Positions 1 through 7,393 of a stretch of DNA of 64,000 bases are shown here, in pieces. The DNA is taken from positions 105,751 through 169,750 of the IMG/VR virus record IMGVR_UViG_3300021961_008712. The stretch is one strand, 5' to 3'. The notes beneath the pieces are model-generated. The model saw only the letters and a list, made by a program, of their open reading frames with translations. It did not search any database and had not been told where the DNA came from. How positions within the stretch are numbered: the stretch's first letter is position 1; each line of letters opens with the position of its first letter. The stretch comes from a virus. The position numbers and the translations under genes were made by a program.

Positions 1-516
1 GCCAACACATTAGATGAACTTGCTGATGTAAATGATTACAATGCATCTACTATTACTGACGGTTACAGGTTAGCATGGGATAGTGGTAGTCAAGAATGGG
101 CACCAGCACCTAGTAGTACGTTTAAAGGTACAACTCGATTATTTATTTCAACTACCAGAAGTAATAGTTCAACATTTTTCTTCAATTCAATTACCCGTAC
201 AGCAACCGATTCTCCATCACCAGTTGCAGATAGTGCTTTCTTACTTACATCAGCTTTACTTAGTAAAGTTACTATTTACTTAAGAAATGATGCCGCATCA
301 GCAAATGCATGTACAGTGGAGGTATTCAAGAATGCAGATGGAGCAGGTTTTGCATCTGCTTCATCAATTGCTACTGATTCAGGTACGTTAAATACCGATG
401 TAATAACTACATTTAGTTTTACTGGATTATCTTTAGCACAATTTGATTCTATACACATCAAAGTTACGCCTACTATAGCAGGTGGACAATACTACGGTAT
501 AGTAATTATTGAGTAA
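1..516 (+). CDS. C-terminal part of a tail-fibre-like structural protein (5' truncated)
   Basis: The reading frame is open from the first base of the window to the TAA at 514-516, so the start lies upstream. The visible 171 residues begin ANTLDELADVNDYN and contain DGYRLAWDSGSQEWAP. This 'LDELxDV ... DGxxLxWDSGSxxW' pattern is repeated in many phage tail-fibre and neck or baseplate proteins. The rest is rich in Ser, Thr, Ala and beta-forming residues and ends in a short FSFTGLSL...GIVIIE segment. The gene is followed by a promoter and the base-modification operon, so it is probably the last gene of a structural block. The structural call is an inference from composition and motif. Confidence 0.6.
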   Translation, partial: ANTLDELADVNDYNASTITDGYRLAWDSGSQEWAPAPSSTFKGTTRLFISTTRSNSSTFFFNSITRTATDSPSPVADSAFLLTSALLSKVTIYLRNDAASANACTVEVFKNADGAGFASASSIATDSGTLNTDVITTFSFTGLSLAQFDSIHIKVTPTIAGGQYYGIVIIE

Positions 517-520
517 AAAG

Positions 521-549
521 TTGCATATGAAATAAAAAGTTCTTATATT
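521..549 (+). promoter_or_regulatory. Bacteroidota-type promoter P1
   Basis: TTG at 521-523, a 20-base spacer ending in TTCT, and TATATT at 544-549. It drives the queD-queE operon; transcription should start near 556, just ahead of the riboswitch-like leader. Confidence 0.75.
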
Positions 550-561
550 ATTATAATAGAA

Positions 562-598
562 GACAACAGTGTCGTAGCACCACTTTAAAAACACATTT
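562..598 (+). promoter_or_regulatory. preQ1-I-like riboswitch leader, copy 1
   Basis: The 5' leader contains AGTG, the loop TCGTAGCAC, CACT and then the A-rich tail TTAAAAACAC, directly before the ATG at 599. This order (short hairpin, C/A-rich loop with a (T)CGYAGY core, A-rich tail that can fold back into the minor groove) is that of class I preQ1 riboswitches, and the loop closely resembles the well-studied Thermoanaerobacter aptamer. A second copy at 3084-3120 matches at 23 of 25 core positions, and one change (C to T) keeps a pair (G-C to G-U). Both copies head 7-deazaguanine synthesis transcripts. The tail overlaps the A-rich ribosome-entry region, so translational control is likely. 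Confidence 0.65.
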
Positions 599-850
599 AT
601 GAAAACAGAAGAACAAAGGTTATTAGACGAACTCTACGATGTAGAGACAAGAAGAGTATCTAAAATTAAAGATCTCTCCACCTCACCCACACTTGAAGAT
701 TATCCCGACGCAAAAAAACATCAAATTGTGTCGTTTATTAAATCAGGAATTCGTATATTAGGATATATACTTATTCCTTTTGATTTATTTTGGGCAGCAG
801 GAATATTAGTATTATCAGAAGTTGTTGGAATATTAGAAGAGTTGGTATGA
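599..850 (+). CDS. Small membrane protein, first gene of the riboswitch-led operon
   Basis: This 83-residue protein has a charged, probably helical N-terminal half (KTEEQRLLDELYDVETRRV) and a hydrophobic C-terminal half (GIRILGYILIPFDLFWAAGILVLSEVVGIL) consistent with one or two membrane segments. I do not recognise the family. It is the first coding sequence after P1 and the preQ1-like leader, and its stop overlaps the next start (ATGA at 847-850), so it is translationally coupled to the queD-queE operon. A transport or membrane-anchoring role is conceivable but not shown by the sequence. Confidence 0.6.
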   Translation: MKTEEQRLLDELYDVETRRVSKIKDLSTSPTLEDYPDAKKHQIVSFIKSGIRILGYILIPFDLFWAAGILVLSEVVGILEELV

Positions 851-1011
851 TAGAGGTAGTTAAGCACACTTTAGGAATTTGCGGAGAGCATTGGCATCCT
901 AGTGCACTTACAGTATTAGCTAGCAGTCCATTATTTGTAGCTACAGTTAACTACATTAAATGTAAATGCGGCGGATTGTTTAATCATAAAAAAAGTTGTA
1001 ATAATGAGTAA
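847..1011 (+). CDS. Small Cys/His-rich protein
   Basis: This 54-residue protein starts at the ATG that overlaps the preceding stop by four bases, which is preferred over an in-frame ATG at 790 inside the upstream gene. It carries GICGEHWH and KCKCGG, a Cys/His arrangement that could bind one zinc or another metal. The family is not recognised. It overlaps the start of queD (1004) by eight bases, so it belongs to the same transcript and its product is probably made along with the deazaguanine enzymes. Confidence 0.55.
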   Translation: MIEVVKHTLGICGEHWHPSALTVLASSPLFVATVNYIKCKCGGLFNHKKSCNNE

Positions 1012-1474
1012 ATTTCAATCAACAAAAGTATTTGATGGATTTAGTACCTGCTTTAGACAATGGAAAGCAGAAGATACTCATTGTAGGTTTCTACATGGGT
1101 ATGGAGTTTCAATTAAAATTTGGTTCGAAGGTGAATTAGATGAAAGAAACTGGGTATGGGACTTTGGCGGTATGAAAAGAGCTAAAGGTAAAATAGACGG
1201 TTTATCTCCTAAAGAATGGTTTGAGTATATGTTTGACCATACTGTTATTGTAGCAGAAGATGATCCGCAATTAGGAAATTATTTCAGAAAAATGGACCGT
1301 AACGGTACAATCCAACTGCGTGAAGTACCTGCTACTGGAGCAGAGAAGTTTGCCGAATTTGTGTACTCAAAAGTTAATCCTTTTATTGAGGAAGAAACTA
1401 ACGGTAGAGTAACTATTACTAAAGTAGAATTCAGAGAACACGATAAAAATTCAGCTATTTATGTCCCTAGGTAG
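1004..1474 (+). CDS. queD: 6-carboxy-5,6,7,8-tetrahydropterin synthase (QueD-like)
   Basis: QueD converts 7,8-dihydroneopterin triphosphate, the FolE product, into 6-carboxytetrahydropterin, the second step of 7-deazaguanine synthesis. The 156-residue protein has the family signature CRFLHGYG (residues 27-34) with the catalytic Cys27 and the ligand His31. Two usual zinc ligands look changed: the upstream His position reads Cys (FSTCFRQW, Cys16) and the second His of HGH reads Tyr33. The segments WVWDFGGMK and KVEFREH fit the family fold. The end overlaps queE by 14 bases. The identity is well supported, and the altered metal site seems to be a phage-type variant. Confidence 0.85.
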   Translation: MSKFQSTKVFDGFSTCFRQWKAEDTHCRFLHGYGVSIKIWFEGELDERNWVWDFGGMKRAKGKIDGLSPKEWFEYMFDHTVIVAEDDPQLGNYFRKMDRNGTIQLREVPATGAEKFAEFVYSKVNPFIEEETNGRVTITKVEFREHDKNSAIYVPR

Positions 1475-2237
1475 AATAGAAGATTATAATAAAGTACTAC
1501 CCATCGTTGAACTTTATACTGCAGTACAATCTGAAGGTTCTAGACAAGGTTATCCGACTATTGTCATAAGAACAACAGGATGTACTCATAGATGCTACTT
1601 TGGAGAAGGTGGCTGGTGTGATAGCTGGTATACTTCTATTCACCCAGAAAAAGGTAGATATACCTTTAATGATATCATAGATATGTACGATAAAAATCCT
1701 CATATCTCAGAAATGATGTTAACCGGTGGTTCTCCTTCAATGCACGGCAAATTAGTAAACGAATTAACACACCTAGCACATGAAAGAGGTATTTTTATCA
1801 CTATGGAGAACGAAGGTAGTCATTACCTTGAGACCGATTATCCTATTGATCTCCTGTCTATTAGCCCTAAGTTCTCTAATAGTGTTCCTATTATTGGCGT
1901 ATCCACACCTCAAGGTGGTATAGTAGATGATAGAATGGTTAAACAGCATAATAAGTATAGATTAAATTTAGACGCTATTAGAAAGTCAATTGCGTATCAT
2001 AAGGACTACCATATTAAACCGGTATTAGATAAAGACTTAACTATATACAGCGAGGTTAGGCAGTTTTTAGATAGCCTAAATATTCCTAATGAAAAAGTCT
2101 GGATGATGCCAGCTGGAGATACAAGAGTTGCATTATTTGAAACTTATCCTGTAGTTATGGATTTTTGTAGAGATGAAGGTTACAGATTTACAGGAAGAGC
2201 ACACATAATGGCATTTGATACACAACGAGAAGTATGA
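1461..2237 (+). CDS. queE: 7-carboxy-7-deazaguanine synthase (QueE), radical SAM
   Basis: This radical S-adenosylmethionine enzyme turns 6-carboxytetrahydropterin into 7-carboxy-7-deazaguanine (CDG). The 258-residue protein has the QueE-type N-terminus (VELYTAVQSEGSRQGYPT, substrate and SAM region) and the cluster motif GCTHRCYFGEGGWC, with Cys41, Cys45 and Cys53. The CX3CX7C spacing departs from CX3CX2C, as QueE enzymes often do. MLTGGSPSMH is the GGEP-like SAM-binding segment. The gene overlaps queD upstream and a ferredoxin gene downstream (ATGA at 2234-2237); the ferredoxin could supply the electrons needed to cleave SAM. Confidence 0.88.
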   Translation: MSLGRIEDYNKVLPIVELYTAVQSEGSRQGYPTIVIRTTGCTHRCYFGEGGWCDSWYTSIHPEKGRYTFNDIIDMYDKNPHISEMMLTGGSPSMHGKLVNELTHLAHERGIFITMENEGSHYLETDYPIDLLSISPKFSNSVPIIGVSTPQGGIVDDRMVKQHNKYRLNLDAIRKSIAYHKDYHIKPVLDKDLTIYSEVRQFLDSLNIPNEKVWMMPAGDTRVALFETYPVVMDFCRDEGYRFTGRAHIMAFDTQREV

Positions 2238-2488
2238 GTTTTATTATAGGATCAAAATGTATTGGTACTAAAGATGGAGCCTGTATTGCAGTCTGTCCAG
2301 TAGACTGTATTGCAGAAGGAGAAGAATCTATGTACATTAATCCTGAAGTATGCATTGACTGTGGTGCATGTGTCCCGGAATGCCCTGTAGAAGCTATATT
2401 TGATACAGAAGAACAAGCAATCGCAGCCGGAGAATTAGAAGCAGTAAAAAAGAATTATCAATTTTATGGTTTAACATACAAACAATGA
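2234..2488 (+). CDS. 2[4Fe-4S] ferredoxin
   Basis: This 84-residue bacterial-type ferredoxin has two cluster motifs: C9...C17xxxC21xxxC25P and C40xxC43xxC46xxxC50P. The first motif has a longer spacing between its first two cysteines (CIGTKDGAC), as in the seven-iron/Alvin type group, so one cluster could be atypical. It overlaps queE by four bases. Radical SAM enzymes need a low-potential donor, so its placement suggests it serves QueE. A phage FNR-type reductase at 60151 could recharge it. The electron-donor role is inferred from position. Confidence 0.85.
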   Translation: MSFIIGSKCIGTKDGACIAVCPVDCIAEGEESMYINPEVCIDCGACVPECPVEAIFDTEEQAIAAGELEAVKKNYQFYGLTYKQ

Positions 2489-2676
2489 CAGCAGAAGAAT
2501 TTGTTATTTGGTTTAGAGGTTTTGTCAACGGTGCTCACCACTTTAATATTACTCCACAGCAATGGGAGTACTTAAAGGAAAAACTAGATGAAGTAGAAAG
2601 TAAAAATACTCTAGCAGATTACACTGCCGGTAATTGGTTTATTAATAACACATGGGAGAAAACAAAATCTACTTAA
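2485..2676 (+). CDS. Conserved small phage protein
   Basis: A 63-residue protein beginning MTAEEFVIWFRGFVNGAHHFNITP. The pattern 'FVxWxRGFVxxxxxxNxTPxQWxxLKxxLxxV' recurs in many phage genomes as a small protein of unknown function. It overlaps the ferredoxin gene by four bases and the next gene by 25 bases, so it is part of the same operon. Nothing in the sequence indicates a catalytic site; the predicted structure is mostly helical. Confidence 0.65.
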   Translation: MTAEEFVIWFRGFVNGAHHFNITPQQWEYLKEKLDEVESKNTLADYTAGNWFINNTWEKTKST

Positions 2677-3056
2677 CTTGGGAGGATGTCTATGAGCTAT
2701 TAGACAAAATTCATGAACAAACAAAAGGAGAAATCAAATATGTAACCGGTATTCCTAGAGGAGGAATTCTTTTAGCAGTACTTTATTCACATAGATTTAA
2801 TGTACAGTACTTTGAATTTAAAAGTAATCATTATCATGATTTGTTAATTATAGACGATATAGCTGATACAGGAGATACTTTTTTAAACTTAAAAGAAGAC
2901 ATAAAACTACCAAAAACAGCAGCACTTCATTATAAATCCACTTCTAAATTTAAACCTGATTTCTTCGGTAAGGAAGTACCAGGAGATTTCGGTTGGATAG
3001 TCTACCCTTGGGAAAAAAAAGATTCAAAACCAATTCAAGACTATTTGGATAATTGA
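2652..3056 (+). CDS. Phosphoribosyltransferase-like protein
   Basis: A 134-residue type I phosphoribosyltransferase domain. The PRPP-binding motif LLIIDDIADTGDT is at residues 64-76, and a preceding GIPRGGILLA segment matches the family's PPi loop. Such enzymes join purine or pyrimidine bases to PRPP. In this operon a base-salvage or deazapurine phosphoribosylation role is possible but unproven. The start overlaps the upstream gene by 25 bases, and no closer in-frame ATG restores the first beta strand. The family is secure, the substrate unknown. Confidence 0.75.
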   Translation: MGENKIYLTWEDVYELLDKIHEQTKGEIKYVTGIPRGGILLAVLYSHRFNVQYFEFKSNHYHDLLIIDDIADTGDTFLNLKEDIKLPKTAALHYKSTSKFKPDFFGKEVPGDFGWIVYPWEKKDSKPIQDYLDN

Positions 3057-3073
3057 GCAAAAATTCGTATATT
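3045..3073 (+). promoter_or_regulatory. Bacteroidota-type promoter P2 (folE)
   Basis: TTG at 3045-3047, a 20-base spacer ending TTCG, and TATATT at 3068-3073. It lies at the end of the preceding gene; the expected transcript begins near 3080, just before the second riboswitch-like leader. Confidence 0.78.
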
Positions 3074-3083
3074 AAGATATAGA

Positions 3084-3120
3084 TAATGTGTCGCAGTACC
3101 ACTTTAAAAACAAAAAATTA
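3084..3120 (+). promoter_or_regulatory. preQ1-I-like riboswitch leader, copy 2
   Basis: The sequence reads GTG, loop TCGCAGTAC, CAC, then TTTAAAAACA, ending just before the folE ATG at 3121. The loop TCGCAGTA is the same core as in the known type II preQ1-I aptamers. Its near copy precedes 599. Because the GTG at 3088 lies inside this conserved element, folE translation most probably begins at 3121. FolE opens the deazaguanine pathway, which fits feedback by preQ1. Confidence 0.68.
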
Positions 3121-3792
3121 ATGAATAACATTGAATTAGAATTAGTAAAAGAAGGATTTGCAAATGGTGTAGCCCCTGGGTTTCCTCTTACAGAAGTACA
3201 GAAAAGTGAAATGATTGAAGAAGCAGCATATGCTTATGGAAAGTTTCTAGATGCTTTAGGATGTGACTGGAGAAATGACCCTAACTCAGCTGATACTCCT
3301 CGTAGAGTAGCTAAAGCATATGTAAGAGATTTATGGAGAGGACGTTATGATGCAATGACTGAAATTACAGCATTCCCTTCTGATGGGTACAACGGTATCG
3401 TACAGGAGTCAAATATACCGGTGACGTCAATGTGTAGCCACCACCACCAAACAATAGGTGGTCGTGTGAGTATTGCCTATGTACCGTCTGAGAATGGTAA
3501 AGTAGTAGGTCTGTCTAAACTCAACCGTATCGTCGAACACTTTGGACGAAGAGGTGCTATACAAGAGCAACTTACTGTAGCCATTCATAATGCAATCGAT
3601 AAGATTTGTGAAGGTAACCTTGGAGTAGCTGTAATGATTGATGCAACTCATAACTGTGTAAGTTGTAGAGGAGTTAAGCACCAAGGAGCTTCAATGCAGA
3701 CAGCTAAACTATCAGGTTGCTTTCTTAACGAAGATTCTGCAAGAGCTGAGTTTTATAAAAACATAGAATTAGCAGGTAAATGTAGATATTAG
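3121..3792 (+). CDS. folE: GTP cyclohydrolase I
   Basis: FolE converts GTP to 7,8-dihydroneopterin triphosphate, the entry point to folate and to 7-deazaguanine. The 223-residue protein shows SMCSHHHQTIGG (Cys105, His108) and THNCVSCRGVKHQGAS (Cys179), giving the three zinc ligands of the family, plus LSKLNRIVEHFGRR for substrate binding. The ATG at 3121 is chosen over the GTG at 3088, which lies within the riboswitch-like leader and would leave almost no untranslated RNA. The gene has its own promoter P2. Confidence 0.92.
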   Translation: MNNIELELVKEGFANGVAPGFPLTEVQKSEMIEEAAYAYGKFLDALGCDWRNDPNSADTPRRVAKAYVRDLWRGRYDAMTEITAFPSDGYNGIVQESNIPVTSMCSHHHQTIGGRVSIAYVPSENGKVVGLSKLNRIVEHFGRRGAIQEQLTVAIHNAIDKICEGNLGVAVMIDATHNCVSCRGVKHQGASMQTAKLSGCFLNEDSARAEFYKNIELAGKCRY

Positions 3793-3801
3793 GAGTATAT
3801 T

Positions 3802-4527
3802 ATGTTTGAATGGATAAAAGAAAAATATGCGCACCTTGATAAAGACACTGTTCGCTTTAGAGCCGGAAGCCCAAACCCTATTATAAGGTTTGAAAATTTT
3901 CTTCCGGAAACAGAAGCATACAAACTCTATTATGAAAGCCAAAGTATACCAAATGTATACTGGAAAACTTTTGATAGAAATGGAAGTCATATGAAGGAGT
4001 TAAATAAAGTTGAACTTATGCCTATAGCATTCAATATTATTAACTACCTGAATAGCGGACCATTTTTAACTTACTTAGAGACATTAACAGGTATCGAAAG
4101 ACTTATCCCAGATCCCCATTTAATAGGAGCAGGATACAGTAAGAGCTTTAATGGTGATACCTTAAAGATACATACAGATTTTAACTGGAATAACGAATTA
4201 AGCCTTCATCGAGCATTAAGTTTAATAATCTATATTACACCAGAATGGAAGGCTGAATATGGAGGAGCATTGAGCTTTCTCGACAGAGATAGACAGCAAG
4301 AAATTTTTAAAGCTGATTGTTTATTTAATACAGCGTTAATTTGGAGACATGGTAAATATGCTTTTCATGGATACCCAGATCCAATTCAATGTCCATCTCA
4401 TTTGTCGAGAAATACTTTGAGACTGTTTTATTTTGTAAGTACCTCAGAACACAACCCAGATGATCCACCACACCGTAGTTTATACTGGTATGATGAAAAA
4501 TTAAATGAACCTATAGATTTAAAATAA
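3802..4527 (+). CDS. 2-oxoglutarate/Fe(II)-dependent oxygenase-like protein
   Basis: A 241-residue protein resembling prolyl-4-hydroxylase-type dioxygenases. Visible residues are the HxD iron motif in KIHTDFNW, a distal histidine in YAFHGYP, and an arginine in NTLRLFYFV for 2-oxoglutarate. YGGALSFLD between them matches the GGxL turn. Its substrate cannot be told from sequence; phage members are often suspected of modifying proteins or nucleic acid bases. It sits ten bases after folE and just before a glycosyltransferase-like gene. Confidence 0.72.
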   Translation: MFEWIKEKYAHLDKDTVRFRAGSPNPIIRFENFLPETEAYKLYYESQSIPNVYWKTFDRNGSHMKELNKVELMPIAFNIINYLNSGPFLTYLETLTGIERLIPDPHLIGAGYSKSFNGDTLKIHTDFNWNNELSLHRALSLIIYITPEWKAEYGGALSFLDRDRQQEIFKADCLFNTALIWRHGKYAFHGYPDPIQCPSHLSRNTLRLFYFVSTSEHNPDDPPHRSLYWYDEKLNEPIDLK

Positions 4528-4528
4528 A

Positions 4529-5698
4529 ATGATTTACGTAAATTTTGGAAAGAACTCGAGTGAAGACCATAAATGGTATTGGGCAGATAAAGGAGCTAAA
4601 GAATATACAGAATGGACCTCTGCTGACAAAAACCCTATTTTCTATTATGATAGACATGATTTAGCTATGAGAAATCTCGAGTTTAGAGACTTTGTTACAG
4701 AAGAAATGTGGGAACATTTTAGAACTAACGAAGAAGCTCTAATAGTAATTAATTTTGCTGATGATTATATTAACTCAGCAGACTTAGATAGATTTGCCTC
4801 TGATATCAAGCTTAGAAATGTAGATAGTTCTAGAGTTATTTTTGTATTGATGGATCAAAATTTCATTGAGTTTGTAGTTAATGGACTAGCAGCTAGAGGA
4901 ATAAATAATATTTCAGCTGATTACATTAATATTCTCATGAAAAGGGTACCTCCTAGGTATAATGATGAAGCAATAAAGACTCATAAATTCTCAATATTTA
5001 GTAGAAATTATTGGGATTGGAGGTTTGATATTTATTTAGAACTTCTTAAAAGAGGAGTATTAGCAAATACTAATTTCTCTTTTCATAATTACAATCCTTA
5101 TACAAATGAATTATACGATGAGGAAAGACTAAAAGCTGATGCGATTAAAAAGGGACACGTAATAACCCAAGAAGTAGAAGAATTTATTAAAGGTGTACCC
5201 TACGATTTGGGGAGCAGAAGTAACAAATTCTCTGATGTTATTTACGAAGCATTAAACACATCAGACTACCATATAGTTGTTGAATCTCATTTTGATCCTT
5301 TTTTAGGAATAAATTATGAGTTTGCTAAAAAAGACTATAATGAATTAACAATCTCTCCTGGATTTATCACAGAAAAAGTATGGAAACCTATTGCGTGTAA
5401 AAGACCGTTTTTTATTGCAGCAACTCCATTTATTTTGAGAGATTTGAAAAAGTTAGGATATAAAACTTTCGGAGAATTTATTGATGAATCCTATGATGAA
5501 ATCGTAGATGATAAACAAAGATTACTTGCTCTAACTTCTGAAATTGAACGCATAAATAATCTTCCAACCGAAGAGTATAATCAGCTTCTAGCTTCTTTGC
5601 AAAATATAGTAGAGTATAACCATAGTGTATATATTAACCAGTGGGAAAATGTAAATTTTACTAAGTACCCTTTTCTACATGGAATAGTTGTACTTTAA
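4529..5698 (+). CDS. Glycosyltransferase-like protein (GT10-like C-terminal motif)
   Basis: A 389-residue protein. The C-terminal part has FITEKVWKPIACKRPF followed by LRDLKKLGYKTFGEFIDESYDEI, a motif shared by fucosyltransferase-like (GT10-type) proteins found in many large phage genomes, where the Glu-Lys pair binds the nucleotide sugar. The N-terminal third is unassigned. It lies one base after the oxygenase gene. A role in glycosylating a phage or host molecule is likely, but donor and acceptor are unknown. Confidence 0.6.
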   Translation: MIYVNFGKNSSEDHKWYWADKGAKEYTEWTSADKNPIFYYDRHDLAMRNLEFRDFVTEEMWEHFRTNEEALIVINFADDYINSADLDRFASDIKLRNVDSSRVIFVLMDQNFIEFVVNGLAARGINNISADYINILMKRVPPRYNDEAIKTHKFSIFSRNYWDWRFDIYLELLKRGVLANTNFSFHNYNPYTNELYDEERLKADAIKKGHVITQEVEEFIKGVPYDLGSRSNKFSDVIYEALNTSDYHIVVESHFDPFLGINYEFAKKDYNELTISPGFITEKVWKPIACKRPFFIAATPFILRDLKKLGYKTFGEFIDESYDEIVDDKQRLLALTSEIERINNLPTEEYNQLLASLQNIVEYNHSVYINQWENVNFTKYPFLHGIVVL

Positions 5699-5716
5699 AA
5701 TTATTTTTATTATATT
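5688..5716 (+). promoter_or_regulatory. Bacteroidota-type promoter P3
   Basis: TTG at 5688-5690, a 20-base spacer, TATATT at 5711-5716. The downstream ATG is at 5723, about where transcription should begin, so the transcript may be leaderless. Confidence 0.72.
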
Positions 5717-5722
5717 ATAGAT

Positions 5723-6121
5723 ATGGAAATAGATATTAGACCTTGGGGTAGATATGAAGTGTTGCTAGATGCTGAATATACTAAAGTAAAGTTGATTACT
5801 GTAGAACCTCAAAAAAAACTATCGTACCAATCTCATGAAAAGAGACAGGAATATTGGACTGTTGTTCAAGGTACCTTAACTGTAATTCTTGACGATAAAA
5901 CTATTTCTGTACCTACCGGTGATTCTATTCACATTCCTTTAGGCTCTAAACATAGAGCTTGGAATAAGACAGAAACTCCTGTTCAATTTGTAGAAGTACA
6001 AACAGGAACTTATTTTGGAGAAGATGATATCGTAAGATATGAAGATGATTTTGGAAGAGCCGAGTTAGAACATTTAAGAGATGGAAATTATATTGGCGGA
6101 TTAACAATGCCTAAAAGATAA
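5723..6121 (+). CDS. Cupin protein, mannose-6-phosphate isomerase type II-like
   Basis: A 132-residue single cupin domain. It begins RPWGRYEVLLD and has QSHEKRQEYWTVVQG, which carries the metal ligands His and Glu, then GDSIHIPLGSKHRAWN with the last histidine. This matches the C-terminal cupin of bifunctional phosphomannose isomerase/GDP-mannose pyrophosphorylase proteins and stand-alone homologues. It likely isomerises or binds a sugar phosphate, in line with the glycan genes elsewhere in the window. The promoter is immediately upstream and the next gene starts four bases after its stop. Confidence 0.75.
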   Translation: MEIDIRPWGRYEVLLDAEYTKVKLITVEPQKKLSYQSHEKRQEYWTVVQGTLTVILDDKTISVPTGDSIHIPLGSKHRAWNKTETPVQFVEVQTGTYFGEDDIVRYEDDFGRAELEHLRDGNYIGGLTMPKR

Positions 6122-6125
6122 AAAA

Positions 6126-6659
6126 ATGGGTAAACAACTAACATTATTTACAGAAGAAGAAATGGGACCTTGTAGCAAGCATGATAACGAGTATGTACCC
6201 TTTGTTTCAGAAGTAGAAGAATTCAATGCCATATTTGGCAAACCTAATAACTATGAACCAACAATCCCAGCAAAAGCCGAGTGGGAGTTCGTATATAACT
6301 TTATACTCGAAGAATTGGAAGAATATAGACAAGCTTGCGAAGACGGAAACATCGTGGAAGTTTTGGATGCTTTGTGTGATATTACTTATGTTTCCCTTGG
6401 GAACGGTGTTATGTTACACGGCCTTAAGGATAAGATATGGCCAGCGTATCAAGAGGTTCAAGCGAGTAATCTTAGTAAAGCTTGCTCTACTGAAGAAGAA
6501 GCCGCACAGACTGTCACCGTACGAGCTAAAGAACAGGGTGAGCCTTGTCATTATGAAAAAGTTAATGGGAAGTTCATTGTCTACAGAACAAGAGATAGAA
6601 AAGTAATGAAATCAGTTAATTACTTTAGACCAGATTTAACTAAGTACTTTAATGGTTAA
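6126..6659 (+). CDS. MazG-like nucleotide pyrophosphohydrolase
   Basis: A 177-residue all-alpha NTP pyrophosphatase-type protein. The metal-binding pattern ILEELEEYRQA followed by EVLDALCDITYV is the EExxE...ExxD signature of MazG/HisE-like enzymes. A C-terminal extension, with KVNGKFIVYRTRDRKVMKS, resembles that of phage phosphoribosyl-ATP pyrophosphohydrolase-like proteins. It probably removes pyrophosphate from a nucleotide triphosphate, helping to clear unwanted dNTPs or ppGpp. It overlaps the next gene by eight bases. Confidence 0.75.
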   Translation: MGKQLTLFTEEEMGPCSKHDNEYVPFVSEVEEFNAIFGKPNNYEPTIPAKAEWEFVYNFILEELEEYRQACEDGNIVEVLDALCDITYVSLGNGVMLHGLKDKIWPAYQEVQASNLSKACSTEEEAAQTVTVRAKEQGEPCHYEKVNGKFIVYRTRDRKVMKSVNYFRPDLTKYFNG

Positions 6660-6852
6660 TTTAGAAGATCATATAGTAGTAATTGAAGGTAAAAAGTACG
6701 TACCTTATGAACTTGCTGTAGAAGCTTATACTCAAAAGCATGAGTATGAAGAAAATCAAGCTAAATTTGATGCAGCAATGAAATTAATAGAGACCTCAGT
6801 TCAAGATCTTTCACAAGCTTTAAACATCAGTAAACTAACAGGTGAAGAATAA
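6652..6852 (+). CDS. Small hypothetical protein
   Basis: A 66-residue acidic protein, MVNLEDHIVVIEGKKYVPYELAVEAYTQ, with a predicted beta hairpin followed by a long amphipathic helix ending in VQDLSQALNISKLTGEE. No known family is recognised. It overlaps both the MazG-like gene and the next gene by 8-11 bases, which supports it as a real coupled gene. Confidence 0.5.
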   Translation: MVNLEDHIVVIEGKKYVPYELAVEAYTQKHEYEENQAKFDAAMKLIETSVQDLSQALNISKLTGEE

Positions 6853-7393
6853 ACCTATATTAATTTTTGGAGATAGTTTTAGTTCCAACTGGGGCAAAGA
6901 TTCAAGAAGAAGTTGGGTAGATATTATTTCGAAGAAATTTGATGTTGTTAATGTCGCGGAAGCAGGAGTAGGAGAATATAAAATTTTTTCTCAAATAAAG
7001 TCGTTAGATCTGAATAATTTTTCGTATATTATAGGTAATCATACGTCACATTCTCGTGTGCATTCTAGACAGTCAATTCACAATACCGTAATACATGGTA
7101 ATTGTGATTTACTTTATCTAGACAGTATGCACTTAAAAGAAGCAAGATGGTTTTTTGAAAATGTGTATGATGATGATTATTTTAAATTTACTTATGAACT
7201 AATAAGGGATAAGATTAATAGTAAATTACAAGGTTATAGAAGGTTTATTTTTGACCCTTTTTATTCAGAATATAAAGACTCAGTAAGTTTTGTAAATAAG
7301 TGGAAATTTGATTCTAATAATAAAAATCACTTTGATGCAAAAACGAATATTGAGATAGCAGAATTAATAAAAAATAAAATAGTTTATGGTTAG
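6842..7393 (+). CDS. SGNH/GDSL-like hydrolase, copy 1
   Basis: A 183-residue protein with the N-terminal block ILIFGDSFSSNWG, containing the GDS nucleophile, an IIGNHTSHS block III-like Asn, and a C-terminal DPFYS...NHFDAKTNIEIAELI that can hold the Asp-His pair. This is the SGNH hydrolase layout; such enzymes de-acylate sugars or lipids. The best start is the GTG at 6842, which overlaps the previous gene. Three related genes occur at 19632, 52839 and 59248. Confidence 0.65.
   Translation: MKNKPILIFGDSFSSNWGKDSRRSWVDIISKKFDVVNVAEAGVGEYKIFSQIKSLDLNNFSYIIGNHTSHSRVHSRQSIHNTVIHGNCDLLYLDSMHLKEARWFFENVYDDDYFKFTYELIRDKINSKLQGYRRFIFDPFYSEYKDSVSFVNKWKFDSNNKNHFDAKTNIEIAELIKNKIVYG

Noticed and set aside
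754-759. TTCGTATATTAGG inside the gene at 599 as a promoter
   Set aside because: The -33 position reads TCG rather than TTG and no gene start follows at a sensible distance.
3088-3120. GTG at 3088 as the start of folE, adding 11 residues
   Set aside because: The segment is almost identical to the untranslated leader before 599 and forms the riboswitch-like element; starting there would leave almost no leader. ATG 3121 is the family-typical start.
7025-7030. TTCGTATATTATAG inside the SGNH gene as a promoter
   Set aside because: No TTG at 19-20 bases upstream; it encodes a normal part of the protein and no start follows.
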